From the NCBI RefSeq assembly GCF_023715245.1, contig NZ_JAMBNV010000001.1, forward strand, positions 1,364,001 through 1,428,000: DNA of 64,000 nt. The letters are read 5' to 3'. Source of the stretch: Sporosarcina luteola. Its GTDB lineage: Bacteria; Bacillota; Bacilli; Bacillales_A; Planococcaceae. Both the position numbers and the translations under genes were made by a program. This document shows positions 1-8,364 of the stretch, piece after piece (positions within the stretch are counted from its first letter, which is position 1; every line of letters begins with the position of its first letter). The notes beneath the pieces were generated by a model. The model was given only the letters and a program-made list of their open reading frames with translations, ran no database searches and was not told the DNA's origin.

Positions 1-1029
1 CCTGCAGCTTCTTTGGAGAAAGAGGAAGTCATTTGCCGCCGCTGCTTCCGCTTGCGGAATTACAACGAATTACAGCCAGTTTCCTTATCAGGCGATGATT
101 TCCTAGCTATATTGAATGGCATCGGCGAAAAAGACGGGTTGATCATCAAAGTCGTTGATATATTTGATTTTAACGGTAGCTGGATCAACGGCTTGCAGCG
201 TTTTGTCGGTAAAAAAGACATTCTTCTGATCGGCAATAAGTCCGACATTCTTCCTAAATCAATCAACCGAAACCGTATGATCAATTGGATGAAGACAGAG
301 TCAGCGAAGCTAGGCTTGAAGCCAATTGATGTATTGCTCATTTCTGCATATAAAGGGCATGGTATGGAAGAGGCGCTGAATGCCATTGATACTTATAGAA
401 AAGGGAAAGACGTCTATGTTGTCGGATGCACGAATGTTGGGAAATCAACATTCATCAACCGGATCATAAAAAATGCGACCGGCATGGGCGAAGTGATTAC
501 CACTTCCCATTTCCCGGGAACGACATTAGATCTTGTTGAAATTCCGCTTGACGATGGAAAGGCCATTTTCGATACACCGGGAATCATTAACAATCATCAG
601 ATCGCCCATCACCTTGATACGAAGGACTTGAAAGCGATCACGCCGAAAAAGGAACTGAAGCCAAAAGTGTTCCAATTGAACGCGGAGCAGACCTTATTCA
701 TCGGAGGTCTTGCAAGGTTCGATTTTATATCAGGTGATCGTTCATCATTTACAATTCATGTTTCAAATGAATTACCGATCCATCGGACAAAGCTTGAAAA
801 TGCCGATTCGTTATATGCCACACATCTTGGCGAAATGCTATCCCCACCGAGCGGCGATTCGCTTGAAAAGATGCCGCCACTTGTAAGGCATGAATTCTCA
901 ATTAAGAAACCGAAAATGGATCTTGTCATTTCGGGATTAGGTTGGATCACGATACAGCATCCTGGTGTCGTCGTTGCGGTACATGCACCGCGTGGAGTTG
1001 ATGTAGTACTCCGTCCATCGCTAATTTAA
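1..1029 (+). CDS. yqeH: Ribosome biogenesis GTPase YqeH, 5' end outside window
   Basis: Circularly permuted GTPase needed for 30S subunit assembly. The reading frame is open from base 1, so the true start lies upstream; 342 residues are visible. A CRRC pair at visible residues 12-15 is the second half of the N-terminal zinc finger, whose first Cys pair is cut off. The G motifs come in permuted order: NKSD (G4), then SAYKG (G5), then GCTNVGKST (G1, P-loop), then DTPG (G3). This order is diagnostic of the YqeH/YlqF/RsgA class. The C-terminal half is the beta-rich YqeH-specific region. aroE follows 13 bp later, as in B. subtilis. An internal TTG at 13 is not the start, because it would cut the zinc finger in half. 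Confidence 0.95.
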   Translation, partial: PAASLEKEEVICRRCFRLRNYNELQPVSLSGDDFLAILNGIGEKDGLIIKVVDIFDFNGSWINGLQRFVGKKDILLIGNKSDILPKSINRNRMINWMKTESAKLGLKPIDVLLISAYKGHGMEEALNAIDTYRKGKDVYVVGCTNVGKSTFINRIIKNATGMGEVITTSHFPGTTLDLVEIPLDDGKAIFDTPGIINNHQIAHHLDTKDLKAITPKKELKPKVFQLNAEQTLFIGGLARFDFISGDRSSFTIHVSNELPIHRTKLENADSLYATHLGEMLSPPSGDSLEKMPPLVRHEFSIKKPKMDLVISGLGWITIQHPGVVVAVHAPRGVDVVLRPSLI

Positions 1030-1042
1030 GGAGGACTGCTTC

Positions 1043-1873
1043 ATGAAAAAATGGTATGCAGTGATCGGTGACCCGGTTGCGCAATCGAAGTCTCCCCTCA
1101 TGCACGAAGCATGGTTTCGGGAAAATGGAATGGACGCATCCTATATACCGATCCACGTAGAAGTGGATCATTTAGAGGATGCAGTTGCTAGTTTGAAACG
1201 ATTAGGCTGCAGTGGTTGGAATGTCACCGTCCCTCATAAAAGCGCAATCATCCCTTTCCTCGATCAAATTGACGAAGAAGCTAGACGGATGAACGCGGTC
1301 AATACGGTGAAGGTCCTTGAAGATGGTACCCTCTTCGGAACGAATACTGACGGGCGTGGTTTTGTGCGCTCCTTAGAGGAATTTGGAGCTAGTCCGGCGA
1401 ATGTCGGTGAGTTGCTGATCATAGGAGCAGGTGGGGCTGCTGCAGGTATTTCCTTCGCGCTTGAATCGGCCGGTTACGGTCCGATTAACATAACCAACCG
1501 TACAGTCGAGAAAGCAAGGCAAATGTCAGAAAGCCTACCGGGAAGTTCAGCACTACCTTTGGAAGAGGCGAAACTGGCAATCGGAACATTCGGTTTGATT
1601 GTTCAAACGACATCTGTCGGAATGAATTTTGCTCAAAGTGGATTTCCGCTCGATCCATCCGGTATATCTGAGGGTGCGACGGTCGCTGACATCATCTACA
1701 ATCCACTGGAAACCGAATTTCTCCGCTGTGCTCGTGAGGCTGGCGGCAAGACGATGAACGGGATTGGCATGTTTGTCCACCAAGGGGCATTGGCCTTTGA
1801 GCTTTGGACAGGCATCTACCCCGATACGAAGAAAATGATTCAATCAATTACAACTCAACTTGGAGGAAAATAA
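1043..1873 (+). CDS. aroE: Shikimate 5-dehydrogenase (NADP+)
   Basis: Reduces 3-dehydroshikimate to shikimate with NADPH in the chorismate pathway; cytosolic. The 276 aa length is normal for AroE. Substrate-binding SKSP lies at residues 15-18, the catalytic Lys is K66 in NVTVPHK, the NAVNT motif is near 84-88, and the catalytic Asp is D103 in NTDGRGF. The Rossmann glycine motif GAGGAA is near 128-133. An AAGGAGG ribosome site sits just before the ATG. The gene lies in a tight operon after yqeH, and yhbY starts on the base after its stop codon. Confidence 0.96.
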   Translation: MKKWYAVIGDPVAQSKSPLMHEAWFRENGMDASYIPIHVEVDHLEDAVASLKRLGCSGWNVTVPHKSAIIPFLDQIDEEARRMNAVNTVKVLEDGTLFGTNTDGRGFVRSLEEFGASPANVGELLIIGAGGAAAGISFALESAGYGPINITNRTVEKARQMSESLPGSSALPLEEAKLAIGTFGLIVQTTSVGMNFAQSGFPLDPSGISEGATVADIIYNPLETEFLRCAREAGGKTMNGIGMFVHQGALAFELWTGIYPDTKKMIQSITTQLGGK

Positions 1874-2161
1874 ATGTTAACAGGTAAACAGAAAAGTTAT
1901 TTACGAAGTGAAGCGCATCATCTTCAACCGATTTTCCAAATCGGAAAAGGCGGCTTGACGGAACCGATCATCAAGCAAATCGAAGAGGCGCTCGAAGCAC
2001 GTGAGTTGATTAAAGTGAGTATTCTACAAAATTGTGAGGAAGATAAGAATACGATTGCCTTAAAACTGCAAGAAGCAGGAATTGAAGTAGCTCAAGTGAT
2101 CGGAAAAATCCTCGTGCTTTATAAAGAATCAAAGGAGAAAAAGCGGATCGTTCTGCCGTAA
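1874..2161 (+). CDS. yhbY: CRM-domain RNA-binding protein YhbY/YqeI
   Basis: Small (95 aa) single-domain CRM protein that associates with pre-50S ribosomal particles. The N-terminal LTGKQKSYLRSEAHHL and the glycine-rich loop IGKGGLTEPI are typical of the family. The ATG directly follows the aroE stop, and its ribosome site GGAGGA lies inside the last codons of aroE, so the two are translationally coupled. B. subtilis calls this gene yqeI and has the same neighbours. The precise cellular role in Firmicutes is not settled. Confidence 0.93.
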   Translation: MLTGKQKSYLRSEAHHLQPIFQIGKGGLTEPIIKQIEEALEARELIKVSILQNCEEDKNTIALKLQEAGIEVAQVIGKILVLYKESKEKKRIVLP

Positions 2162-2171
2162 GGAGGAAAAC

Positions 2172-2762
2172 ATGAAAAAGGTTGGATTGTTAGGCGGCAC
2201 TTTCAACCCACCACATATTGGACATCTGATTATGGCGAACGAAGTGAAGCACGCATTGCAATTGGACGAAGTCAGGCTCATGCCCACTTCAATCCCGCCG
2301 CATAAAGCGGATCCATCGGATGCAACGCCGAATCAGCGGTTGAGCATGGTGGAGCTTGCAGTTTCGGGGATTCCTGGACTTAGTGCATCTTCTTTTGAAG
2401 TTGACCGAGGCGGGATCTCCTATACATTCGATACAATAAAAGCATTAAAGGAACAGGAGCCAGATACGGATTTCCACTTTATCATCGGCGGCGATATGAT
2501 CGATATGCTGCCTAACTGGTATAAAATCGATGAACTGATGAAAATTGTGAAGTTTGTCGGGGTTGGCAGGCCGGGTACTGAAGGTAAAACACACTATCCG
2601 ATTGCGATGGTTCAGATCCCTGAAATTGACCTGTCTTCAACACTGATCCGAAACCGGTTGCAAACGGGCGGTACAATCCAATTTCTTGTACCAGAAAAAA
2701 TCGGGACATATATCAGACAGGAGGAACTTTATGGAATCCGCAGAGCTGATAATGGATCTTGA
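2172..2762 (+). CDS. nadD: Nicotinate-nucleotide adenylyltransferase
   Basis: Transfers AMP from ATP to nicotinate mononucleotide, giving deamido-NAD, in NAD biosynthesis. The 196 aa protein starts with the nucleotidyltransferase motif GGTFNPPHIGH at residues 8-18 and ends with the SSTLIRNR motif (ISSTxxR type) near 155-162. An AAGGAGGA ribosome site stands 5 bp before the ATG. The 3' end overlaps yqeK by 32 bp in another frame. This close packing is found across Bacillales and argues for coupled expression of NAD synthesis and YqeK. Confidence 0.96.
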   Translation: MKKVGLLGGTFNPPHIGHLIMANEVKHALQLDEVRLMPTSIPPHKADPSDATPNQRLSMVELAVSGIPGLSASSFEVDRGGISYTFDTIKALKEQEPDTDFHFIIGGDMIDMLPNWYKIDELMKIVKFVGVGRPGTEGKTHYPIAMVQIPEIDLSSTLIRNRLQTGGTIQFLVPEKIGTYIRQEELYGIRRADNGS

Positions 2763-3291
2763 AAAAAGATTGCCAAGAAAACGCTTTGAACATGTACTGA
2801 GAGTGACGGAAACGGCTAAGGAATTGGCTAAGCGTTTCGGTGTTCCGGCATGTAAAGCGGAACAGGCAGCATTGTTCCACGATATTGCGAAGTTCATGGA
2901 GCCTTCCGATATGCGAAGATTGATTGAAGATAATGGGGAAGATGTAAAGTTGCTTTCGTTCCATCATGAACTTTGGCATGCAGCTGCTGGACGTATCATC
3001 GCTGAGCAGGATTTTGGCGTCCAGGATCAGGATGTCCTGAATGCTATTCGCTATCATACAACGGGCAGAGCAGGCATGTCCGACTTGGAGAAGCTCATCT
3101 ACATCGCCGATCTTATTGAGCCGGGTAGGGACTTTCCAGGCATTACTGAGCTGCGTAAGGCTGCCAATCTGCACTTAGACGAAGCGATGAGGGCTTGCAT
3201 CGTTCATTCAGTGCTGTATCTTATCGATAGGAACGCGGCTGTGTTTCCCGACTCCATTGAGTGCTATAATGAACATGTGCAAAGAATTTGA
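2731..3291 (+). CDS. yqeK: HD-domain diadenosine tetraphosphate hydrolase YqeK
   Basis: HD-family phosphohydrolase. YqeK proteins are known as symmetrical bis(5'-nucleosyl)-tetraphosphatases that split Ap4A into two ADP. The 186 aa protein carries the full HD metal set: H in FEHVLRV, the HD pair in LFHDIAKF, H residues in FHHELWHAAAG and YHTTGR, and a late D in YIADLIEPGRDF. The ATG at 2731 is chosen over an in-frame ATG at 2686 because CAGGAGGA lies 6-7 bp upstream and the protein start then matches the family. It overlaps the end of nadD and precedes rsfS. Confidence 0.94.
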   Translation: MESAELIMDLEKRLPRKRFEHVLRVTETAKELAKRFGVPACKAEQAALFHDIAKFMEPSDMRRLIEDNGEDVKLLSFHHELWHAAAGRIIAEQDFGVQDQDVLNAIRYHTTGRAGMSDLEKLIYIADLIEPGRDFPGITELRKAANLHLDEAMRACIVHSVLYLIDRNAAVFPDSIECYNEHVQRI

Positions 3292-3322
3292 ACGACCCAA
3301 CTACGAAAGGAAACGTGAAAAA

Positions 3323-3667
3323 ATGCCAACATTACTTGAAACAGCTTATACTGCCGTAGATGATAAAAAGGGGCAAGATATTGTCGTAATGAATATGGAA
3401 GGGGTTTCCCTTATTGCGGACCAATTCATTATCTGTCATGCGAACTCCGAGCGGCAAGTGCAAGCGATTGCCAGGGAAGTTGCCGATAAGGCTGCTGAAA
3501 ACGAATATGAAGTGAAAAGGGTTGAAGGCCTCGACAATGGAAGATGGGTCCTCGTCGATTTGGGCGATGTCGTTGTCCATGTATTCCATAAAGATGAGCG
3601 CGGCTATTATAACTTGGAGAAGTTGTGGGGAGACGCTCCATTGCTGAAAATGGAAAATGGGCAATAA
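3323..3667 (+). CDS. rsfS: Ribosomal silencing factor RsfS
   Basis: Binds ribosomal protein L14 and blocks 30S-50S joining, lowering translation when nutrients run short. The 114 aa protein matches the Iojap/RsfS family with its core VKRVEGLDNGRWVLVDLGDV and the VVHVFHKDERGYYNLEKLW signature. An upstream in-frame ATG at 3257 would add 22 residues that overlap yqeK and do not look like the family, so the ATG at 3323, preceded by AAAGGAAA, is preferred. The gene end overlaps the next gene by 11 bp. Confidence 0.94.
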   Translation: MPTLLETAYTAVDDKKGQDIVVMNMEGVSLIADQFIICHANSERQVQAIAREVADKAAENEYEVKRVEGLDNGRWVLVDLGDVVVHVFHKDERGYYNLEKLWGDAPLLKMENGQ

Positions 3668-4403
3668 GGAAGCCTATACGGATTTCGCTCTCGTCTATGA
3701 TGAATTGATGACTGATATCCCTTACGATGCATATGTGGATTTGATAACTATTGCTGCAGATGGGATTAAAGGAAAGAAAATCATCGATGTCGGCTGCGGG
3801 ACGGGTCTGCTTTCCGTCAAGCTAGCGAAATCCGGAGCGTTCGTCACTGGAATCGATCTATCACAGGACATGCTCAAAATTGCGGAAAAACGCTCAAATG
3901 ACCTTGCCTTGACTATTGAATTTCATGAGAAGCCAATGCAGGAAATAGAGGGCTCGGAGCAGTTTGACGTAGCGGTCATCGCGATCGATTCGCTGAACTA
4001 TTTACCGGACCGGGAGAGTGTTCTTGCCACATTTAGAGGGATCCAGTCAGTCTTGAAAAACGGTGGAGTGCTCATTTTCGATGTGCACTCCACTTTCAAG
4101 ACCGATGTCATTTTCATGGACGGCCCTTTTACTTTCGATAACGACCGTATCGCGTATATATGGCACACGGAAGAAGGGGACCAGGAACATTCCGTGCTAT
4201 CGGAACTCAGCTTCTTCGTCAAAGAGGAGAGCGGACTTTATCGCCGATTCAATGAACGGCATCAACAACGTACATTCCATGTTTTTGAGTATGTGGATTT
4301 ATTGAGGGAAGCCGGTTTTACGATTGAACGCATTTTTGCAGATTGGGAAGATGAGCCACCGCACGAAGAAAGTGAAAGAATATTTTATCAAGTGCGTAAA
4401 TGA
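3657..4403 (+). CDS. yqeM: Class I SAM-dependent methyltransferase YqeM
   Basis: Rossmann-fold methyltransferase of 248 aa. The S-adenosylmethionine motif I is IDVGCGTGLLSVKLA near residues 42-56, followed by the acidic motif II end (GIDLS) and the post-motif region IDSLNYL. The substrate is not known; the order rsfS-yqeM-comEA matches B. subtilis and hints at a ribosome or translation link. The start overlaps the rsfS stop. In B. subtilis comER lies next; here only 37 bp separate this gene from comEA. Confidence 0.88.
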   Translation: MGNKEAYTDFALVYDELMTDIPYDAYVDLITIAADGIKGKKIIDVGCGTGLLSVKLAKSGAFVTGIDLSQDMLKIAEKRSNDLALTIEFHEKPMQEIEGSEQFDVAVIAIDSLNYLPDRESVLATFRGIQSVLKNGGVLIFDVHSTFKTDVIFMDGPFTFDNDRIAYIWHTEEGDQEHSVLSELSFFVKEESGLYRRFNERHQQRTFHVFEYVDLLREAGFTIERIFADWEDEPPHEESERIFYQVRK

Positions 4404-4440
4404 AACTTCCATTTTCCGAAGTAATCATATATAGTGGGAG

Positions 4441-5133
4441 ATGACTCCATATGGATGCCTCGTAGAAAGGGTGGGAAAGCTGTTTCTATCGATCGTATCC
4501 GGAAAATGGCGTAAGATCATCACCCCTATCGCAGCAATCGCTGTACTATCCGCAATTCTGTTCTTTCCCCGAGGACAGGCCGGCAGTCAACTGACAGTCG
4601 AAGGCGGACAATCCCCAATTATCGACATTATTCAAGAGCAACTTCAAGAAGAGCAACCGATTGAACGTATTGAGGCGGCCGAGGTGACAATCTTGGTCGA
4701 CATACAAGGCGCCGTGAAATATCCGGGCGTCTATTCACTTATGGAAGGAGATCGTCTGATTGACGCCATTCACGCGGCGGGAGGCTATTTGGAACACGCG
4801 GATTCGCGTATGTTGAACCACGCGATGAAGCTGCCAGATGAATTTTTCATTTACGTCCCGAGGGAAGGCGAAGAAGTCGATTTCTCCGGTCCATCGGCAT
4901 CATTTCCGCCCCAACAAGGCGGAGGGGTGAAGGATGACGGAAAAGTGAATATCAATACTGCTGATGTGCAGGAACTTATGACAATTCCGGGAATCGGGCC
5001 GTCAAAGGCTGCTGCCATCCTTCAATATCGGGAAGAGCATGGACCTTTCAGTTCTCCCGACGCTATAATGGAAGTGTCCGGAATAGGACAAAAGACGTTT
5101 GAAAAGCTTGAGTCTTTCATCATGGCAAAATAA
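4441..5133 (+). CDS. comEA: Competence protein ComEA, membrane DNA receptor
   Basis: Membrane-anchored receptor that binds double-stranded DNA outside the cell during transformation. The 230 aa protein has one N-terminal membrane helix (about residues 25-43), an acidic linker, an SLBB domain (about 80-140, starting VTILVDIQGAVKYPGVY) and a C-terminal double helix-hairpin-helix DNA-binding domain (about 167-229, with VNINTADVQELMTIPGIG and a second VSGIG). The exact start is unsure: the ATG at 4441 and a GTG at 4471 both have purine-rich sites lying too close. First gene of comEA-comEB-comEC. Confidence 0.93.
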   Translation: MTPYGCLVERVGKLFLSIVSGKWRKIITPIAAIAVLSAILFFPRGQAGSQLTVEGGQSPIIDIIQEQLQEEQPIERIEAAEVTILVDIQGAVKYPGVYSLMEGDRLIDAIHAAGGYLEHADSRMLNHAMKLPDEFFIYVPREGEEVDFSGPSASFPPQQGGGVKDDGKVNINTADVQELMTIPGIGPSKAAAILQYREEHGPFSSPDAIMEVSGIGQKTFEKLESFIMAK

Positions 5134-5157
5134 TTGACACAGTTTGGAGGCATACAT

Positions 5158-5721
5158 ATGGAGCGGATTACATGGGATCAGTTTTTTATGGCGCAATGCC
5201 ATTTGCTTGCGGTCAGGAGCACGTGCACAAGACTTACAGTCGGAGCGACGATTGTCAGGGATAACAGGATCATTGCAGGAGGCTATAACGGCTCCATTTC
5301 GGGTGGGGATCATTGCATCGATCACGGATGCTATGTCGTCGGGAACCATTGCGTCCGGACAATCCACGCGGAAATGAATGCATTGCTCCAATGTGCAAAA
5401 TACGGAAGCCCTGTTGAAGGATCTTCTTTGTATGTAACTCATTTCCCTTGTTTGCAATGTTCGAAAGCGATTATTCAATCCGGAATAAAGACCGTCAATT
5501 ATGCATCGGATTATAAGAACGACGAATACGCCATAGAGCTTTTCAAGCAATCCGGAGTCGAAATCAGACACGTCCCTTTCGATGAGAGGAAAGTGGATTT
5601 CACAAAGGAAGGGAAACTGCAGCTAATCAATGACTTGCTTGTGGAAATGGAAACTTTAGGCGCGCCGACTGACGAGCTTCTCCCATTCAAAAGAAGGGTG
5701 GATGACCTATTCGGGAAATGA
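5158..5721 (+). CDS. comEB: ComEB, dCMP deaminase family
   Basis: Zinc-dependent deoxycytidylate deaminase of 187 aa. The zinc and catalytic motifs are HAEMNAL and PCLQC (PCxxC). An insertion with HCIDHGCYVVGNHC carries the extra metal ligands usual for dCMP deaminases. B. subtilis ComEB is encoded in the competence operon but is not needed for transformation itself. The ATG at 5158 is used because TTTGGAGG lies just upstream; an upstream in-frame TTG at 5134 has no site. Its stop overlaps the comEC start by 4 bp. Confidence 0.94.
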   Translation: MERITWDQFFMAQCHLLAVRSTCTRLTVGATIVRDNRIIAGGYNGSISGGDHCIDHGCYVVGNHCVRTIHAEMNALLQCAKYGSPVEGSSLYVTHFPCLQCSKAIIQSGIKTVNYASDYKNDEYAIELFKQSGVEIRHVPFDERKVDFTKEGKLQLINDLLVEMETLGAPTDELLPFKRRVDDLFGK

Positions 5722-8012
5722 TCGGCAAAGTCCGTTTTATTTACATTTGCATGCCGGTTGCCGTATCCGCTTTTGCCGTATACGGTCCGGTTTACATTTT
5801 ATTCCTCAATCTATTGCTTGTCCCCATTTTTCTCCTTAGAAAAGAAGCCCTCACTCCGATACTCGCAGTGGCGGCATCATTACTCTCCTATTATTTCATT
5901 TCACTCCATGTACCTGAACTTAAAGAAGGCGGTCAGCCTGCCACCCTTAATCTGACTTGGACAGATCAAGTCAAGATCGATGGCGGTAAAATGAAAGGCT
6001 TTGCCAGGACCGACTCGGGCGATATCGTCTATACCTTGCTGAAGTTTGAGAGCGAGGCCCAGAAATTGCAATTTCAAAATTTGCATATCCCTTCATACCG
6101 TTTCACTTTGGAAGGTGTCTTCCGGGAACTTCCAGACCCTGCACATGAATACTCTTTTAATATGGAGCGTTATGTCAGTATGAACGGCGCCGTCGGCATG
6201 TTCGAGTCCGAAAGGTTGATAGGCTATGAATTTAATTCTGGATTGCAGACTATCTTATCTCGGCATAGATGGAAGGTGAAACATCATATCCAGGAAACCT
6301 TCCCGGAAACACTCGTAACGGAAGCACAAGCACTGCTCATCGGGGACCGGAGTGGCATGGATGAAGAAGCGGCTTCAAGATACAGGACTCTTGGCATAAC
6401 CCATCTGTTTGCGATCTCAGGCTTACATGTGGGGTTATTGACCTTTCTATTTCGAAGCCTTCTCATCAGGTTGTCGATACGGATTGAGACAATCGACAAT
6501 CTACTGATCACCCTTTTGCCTTTATATGCAGTGATAGCAGGTGGTGCGCCATCCGTTTGGCGGGCGGTATCCGTGACGATTTTAATCTTGCTCACCGCAA
6601 CGGGACGTTTCCGGATGAGAATGGATGACGCACTCGCCATGAGTGCATCTGGTTTTATCATTTTGCAGCCGTTCGTCGTGTTCCAGCCTGGATTCCAACT
6701 TTCTTATTTGGCGGCATTCTCGTTGATTTACTCGACAAGAATTCTCTCGCGCAGTGGATCCGCACTCAAAGTATCTTTCCTGGTTACGTCCATAACCCAA
6801 TTGGCGTTATATCCGGTCCTTTTATATCATTTTTATGAGTTGTCATTATCGTCGTTCATTGTGAACCTTTTCTATGTGCCACTATATTCTATTATTATAT
6901 TGCCGATGAATATCGTTTTATTAATGTTGACCTATGTTTCCCCTTTTATTGTTGGAGGCGTTTTTTCACTATATGTTCCGCTAAGAGGTTGGATAGAAGC
7001 CTTGACGGAATACTTGGCTTCAATGCCTTACCAACTATGGGTGCCAGGTCGTCCAGGGGCGATTACATCGGCACTGGCTGTAGGTGGTACCCTCTCATTC
7101 TTACTTTCACTTGAAAGGGGAGGGAAGGTATCTCGGGCTATCCCGTTCGTCTTGATCCCTGCGCTTCTCATCCATGTGGTTCCCTATGCAGAATCCGAAT
7201 TAAAGGTGACGTACCTTGATGTCGGACAAGGGGATTCCATTCTCATCGAACTTCCGCATCGGCGCGGTATATTTATCATTGACACAGGAGGGACTGTGAA
7301 TTTCGGAGCACCTAATTGGCGTTCGCCAGAAAATTTTTTCGAAGTGGGCAAAAGCGTTGTCGTCCCATTTTTGAAAGGGAAGGGCATTACTAAAGTCGAT
7401 AAAATGATTTTAACTCACGCGGATAGCGATCATATGGAAGGCGCGGACGAAGTGCTAGAAGAGATCCGGGTGGATGAGATTCATATATCCCCAGGAAGCG
7501 AGAAGGAGAAAACGATGGAAGATGTGTTGCGGATTGCTAGCGAGAAGGGGATACCGGTATTTGCGATGGCTGAAGGGGTGGCGTGGTCGGACAAGTCCGC
7601 TGAATTCTTTTATATGGCGCCTGCTACAGGGACATACAAAGGAAATGATAGCTCCCTCGTGCTCTTCATGGCAACTGAAGGTCCTTCGTTCCTGTTCACG
7701 GGTGATTTGGAAGTAGAGGGGGAAAGGAAGTTCCTCAAAACATACAAGGACTTTGATTGGGGGGAATTGATCCTCAAAGCCGGACACCACGGCAGCCGAA
7801 CTTCAAGCTCTGATGAATTCATACGGTTCTTGCAACCAAAGCTGACGATTTTCTCATACGGGAAGAATAATCGATATGGCCATCCGCACGCGGAAGTGGT
7901 GGAGACCTTTGAAAAATACCATGTCCCGACGATGGCAACGGCAGATTATGGATCGATAACAATTTCCGTGAAAAGAGGCGGCAACTATCACGTTATATCG
8001 CGGGAGAAATGA
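5718..8012 (+). CDS. comEC: ComEC/Rec2 DNA uptake channel
   Basis: Polytopic membrane protein of 764 aa that forms the channel for single-stranded DNA during transformation. The N-terminal third holds two membrane helices and an OB-like extracellular domain. The middle (about 210-490) is the Competence domain with many helices and the motif GITHLFAISGLHVGLL. The C-terminal third is a metallo-beta-lactamase-fold domain with LTHADSDHMEG and GHHGSRTSSS, proposed to degrade the non-entering strand. The gene is full length, so the uptake apparatus here looks functional. Coupled to comEB by an ATGA overlap. Confidence 0.95.
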   Translation: MIGKVRFIYICMPVAVSAFAVYGPVYILFLNLLLVPIFLLRKEALTPILAVAASLLSYYFISLHVPELKEGGQPATLNLTWTDQVKIDGGKMKGFARTDSGDIVYTLLKFESEAQKLQFQNLHIPSYRFTLEGVFRELPDPAHEYSFNMERYVSMNGAVGMFESERLIGYEFNSGLQTILSRHRWKVKHHIQETFPETLVTEAQALLIGDRSGMDEEAASRYRTLGITHLFAISGLHVGLLTFLFRSLLIRLSIRIETIDNLLITLLPLYAVIAGGAPSVWRAVSVTILILLTATGRFRMRMDDALAMSASGFIILQPFVVFQPGFQLSYLAAFSLIYSTRILSRSGSALKVSFLVTSITQLALYPVLLYHFYELSLSSFIVNLFYVPLYSIIILPMNIVLLMLTYVSPFIVGGVFSLYVPLRGWIEALTEYLASMPYQLWVPGRPGAITSALAVGGTLSFLLSLERGGKVSRAIPFVLIPALLIHVVPYAESELKVTYLDVGQGDSILIELPHRRGIFIIDTGGTVNFGAPNWRSPENFFEVGKSVVVPFLKGKGITKVDKMILTHADSDHMEGADEVLEEIRVDEIHISPGSEKEKTMEDVLRIASEKGIPVFAMAEGVAWSDKSAEFFYMAPATGTYKGNDSSLVLFMATEGPSFLFTGDLEVEGERKFLKTYKDFDWGELILKAGHHGSRTSSSDEFIRFLQPKLTIFSYGKNNRYGHPHAEVVETFEKYHVPTMATADYGSITISVKRGGNYHVISREK

Positions 8013-8061
8013 AAAGACGGCCTTGTCCATTCCGCTCGGGAAATGAACAAGCCGTCTTTCA
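8013..8061. terminator. Bidirectional terminator between comEC and yqzM
   Basis: Inverted repeat AAAGACGG...CTTGT pairing with ACAAG...CCGTCTTT around a central loop, starting right after the comEC stop. It sits between the converging ends of comEC (+) and yqzM (-), with A-run and T-run flanks able to serve both strands. Confidence 0.75.
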
Positions 8062-8069
8062 GAGTGCTA

Positions 8070-8204
8070 TTAGTGCGCGACGAAGTCTACGATTGTAGCA
8101 ATAACGAAAATTGCAGAAAAGGCAACGAAAGCTACAATGAAACCGATACCAGAGTCGATTAAATCATTGCGTTTAGACTGTACGTCATGTTCAAACTCAT
8201 TCAT
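8070..8204 (-). CDS. yqzM: YqzM family small membrane protein (44 aa)
   Basis: Short gene encoding 44 residues: MNEFEHDVQSKRND, a polar head, followed by one hydrophobic helix (about residues 18-40) and DFVAH at the end. AGGAGGTG stands about 8 bp before the ATG on the minus strand. Length, MNEFE start, VQSKRND motif and position between comEC and holA all match B. subtilis YqzM. The function is unknown; it is predicted to be a single-pass membrane protein. Confidence 0.88.
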   Translation of the reverse strand: MNEFEHDVQSKRNDLIDSGIGFIVAFVAFSAIFVIATIVDFVAH

Positions 8205-8304
8205 TGCTACACCTCCTAATTCCTTTATAGTATAGATGATAACGAAAAAAAAATCTATATCAAACGATTTAATATGCCGGGTTTATGACATTCGACACAA
8301 ATTG

Positions 8305-8333
8305 TTCATAGTCCTGAACCGATAATGTATAAT
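8305..8333 (+). promoter_or_regulatory. Sigma-A promoter for holA
   Basis: TTCATA, 17-base spacer, TATAAT, followed about 30 bp later by the GTG start of holA. The -10 is perfect; the -35 is moderate. Confidence 0.65.
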
Positions 8334-8364
8334 AGGACAATGTGAGTGACTGGAGGGGAAACAA

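Noticed and set aside
2686-2762. Possible nadD-yqeK fusion or frameshift
   Set aside because: The 32-bp overlap has a proper ribosome site and ATG for yqeK in another frame; both proteins are complete, so it is normal overlap.
4384-4440. ComK-like AAAC-N5-TTTT before comEA
   Set aside because: Only one half-site (AAAC-TTCCA-TTTT); no partner at 8, 18 or 31 bp, so a ComK box cannot be claimed.
5002-5571. 189-aa minus-strand reading frame opposite comEA/comEB
   Set aside because: Lies fully against two well-defined genes, with no ribosome site and no recognisable domain; a shadow frame.
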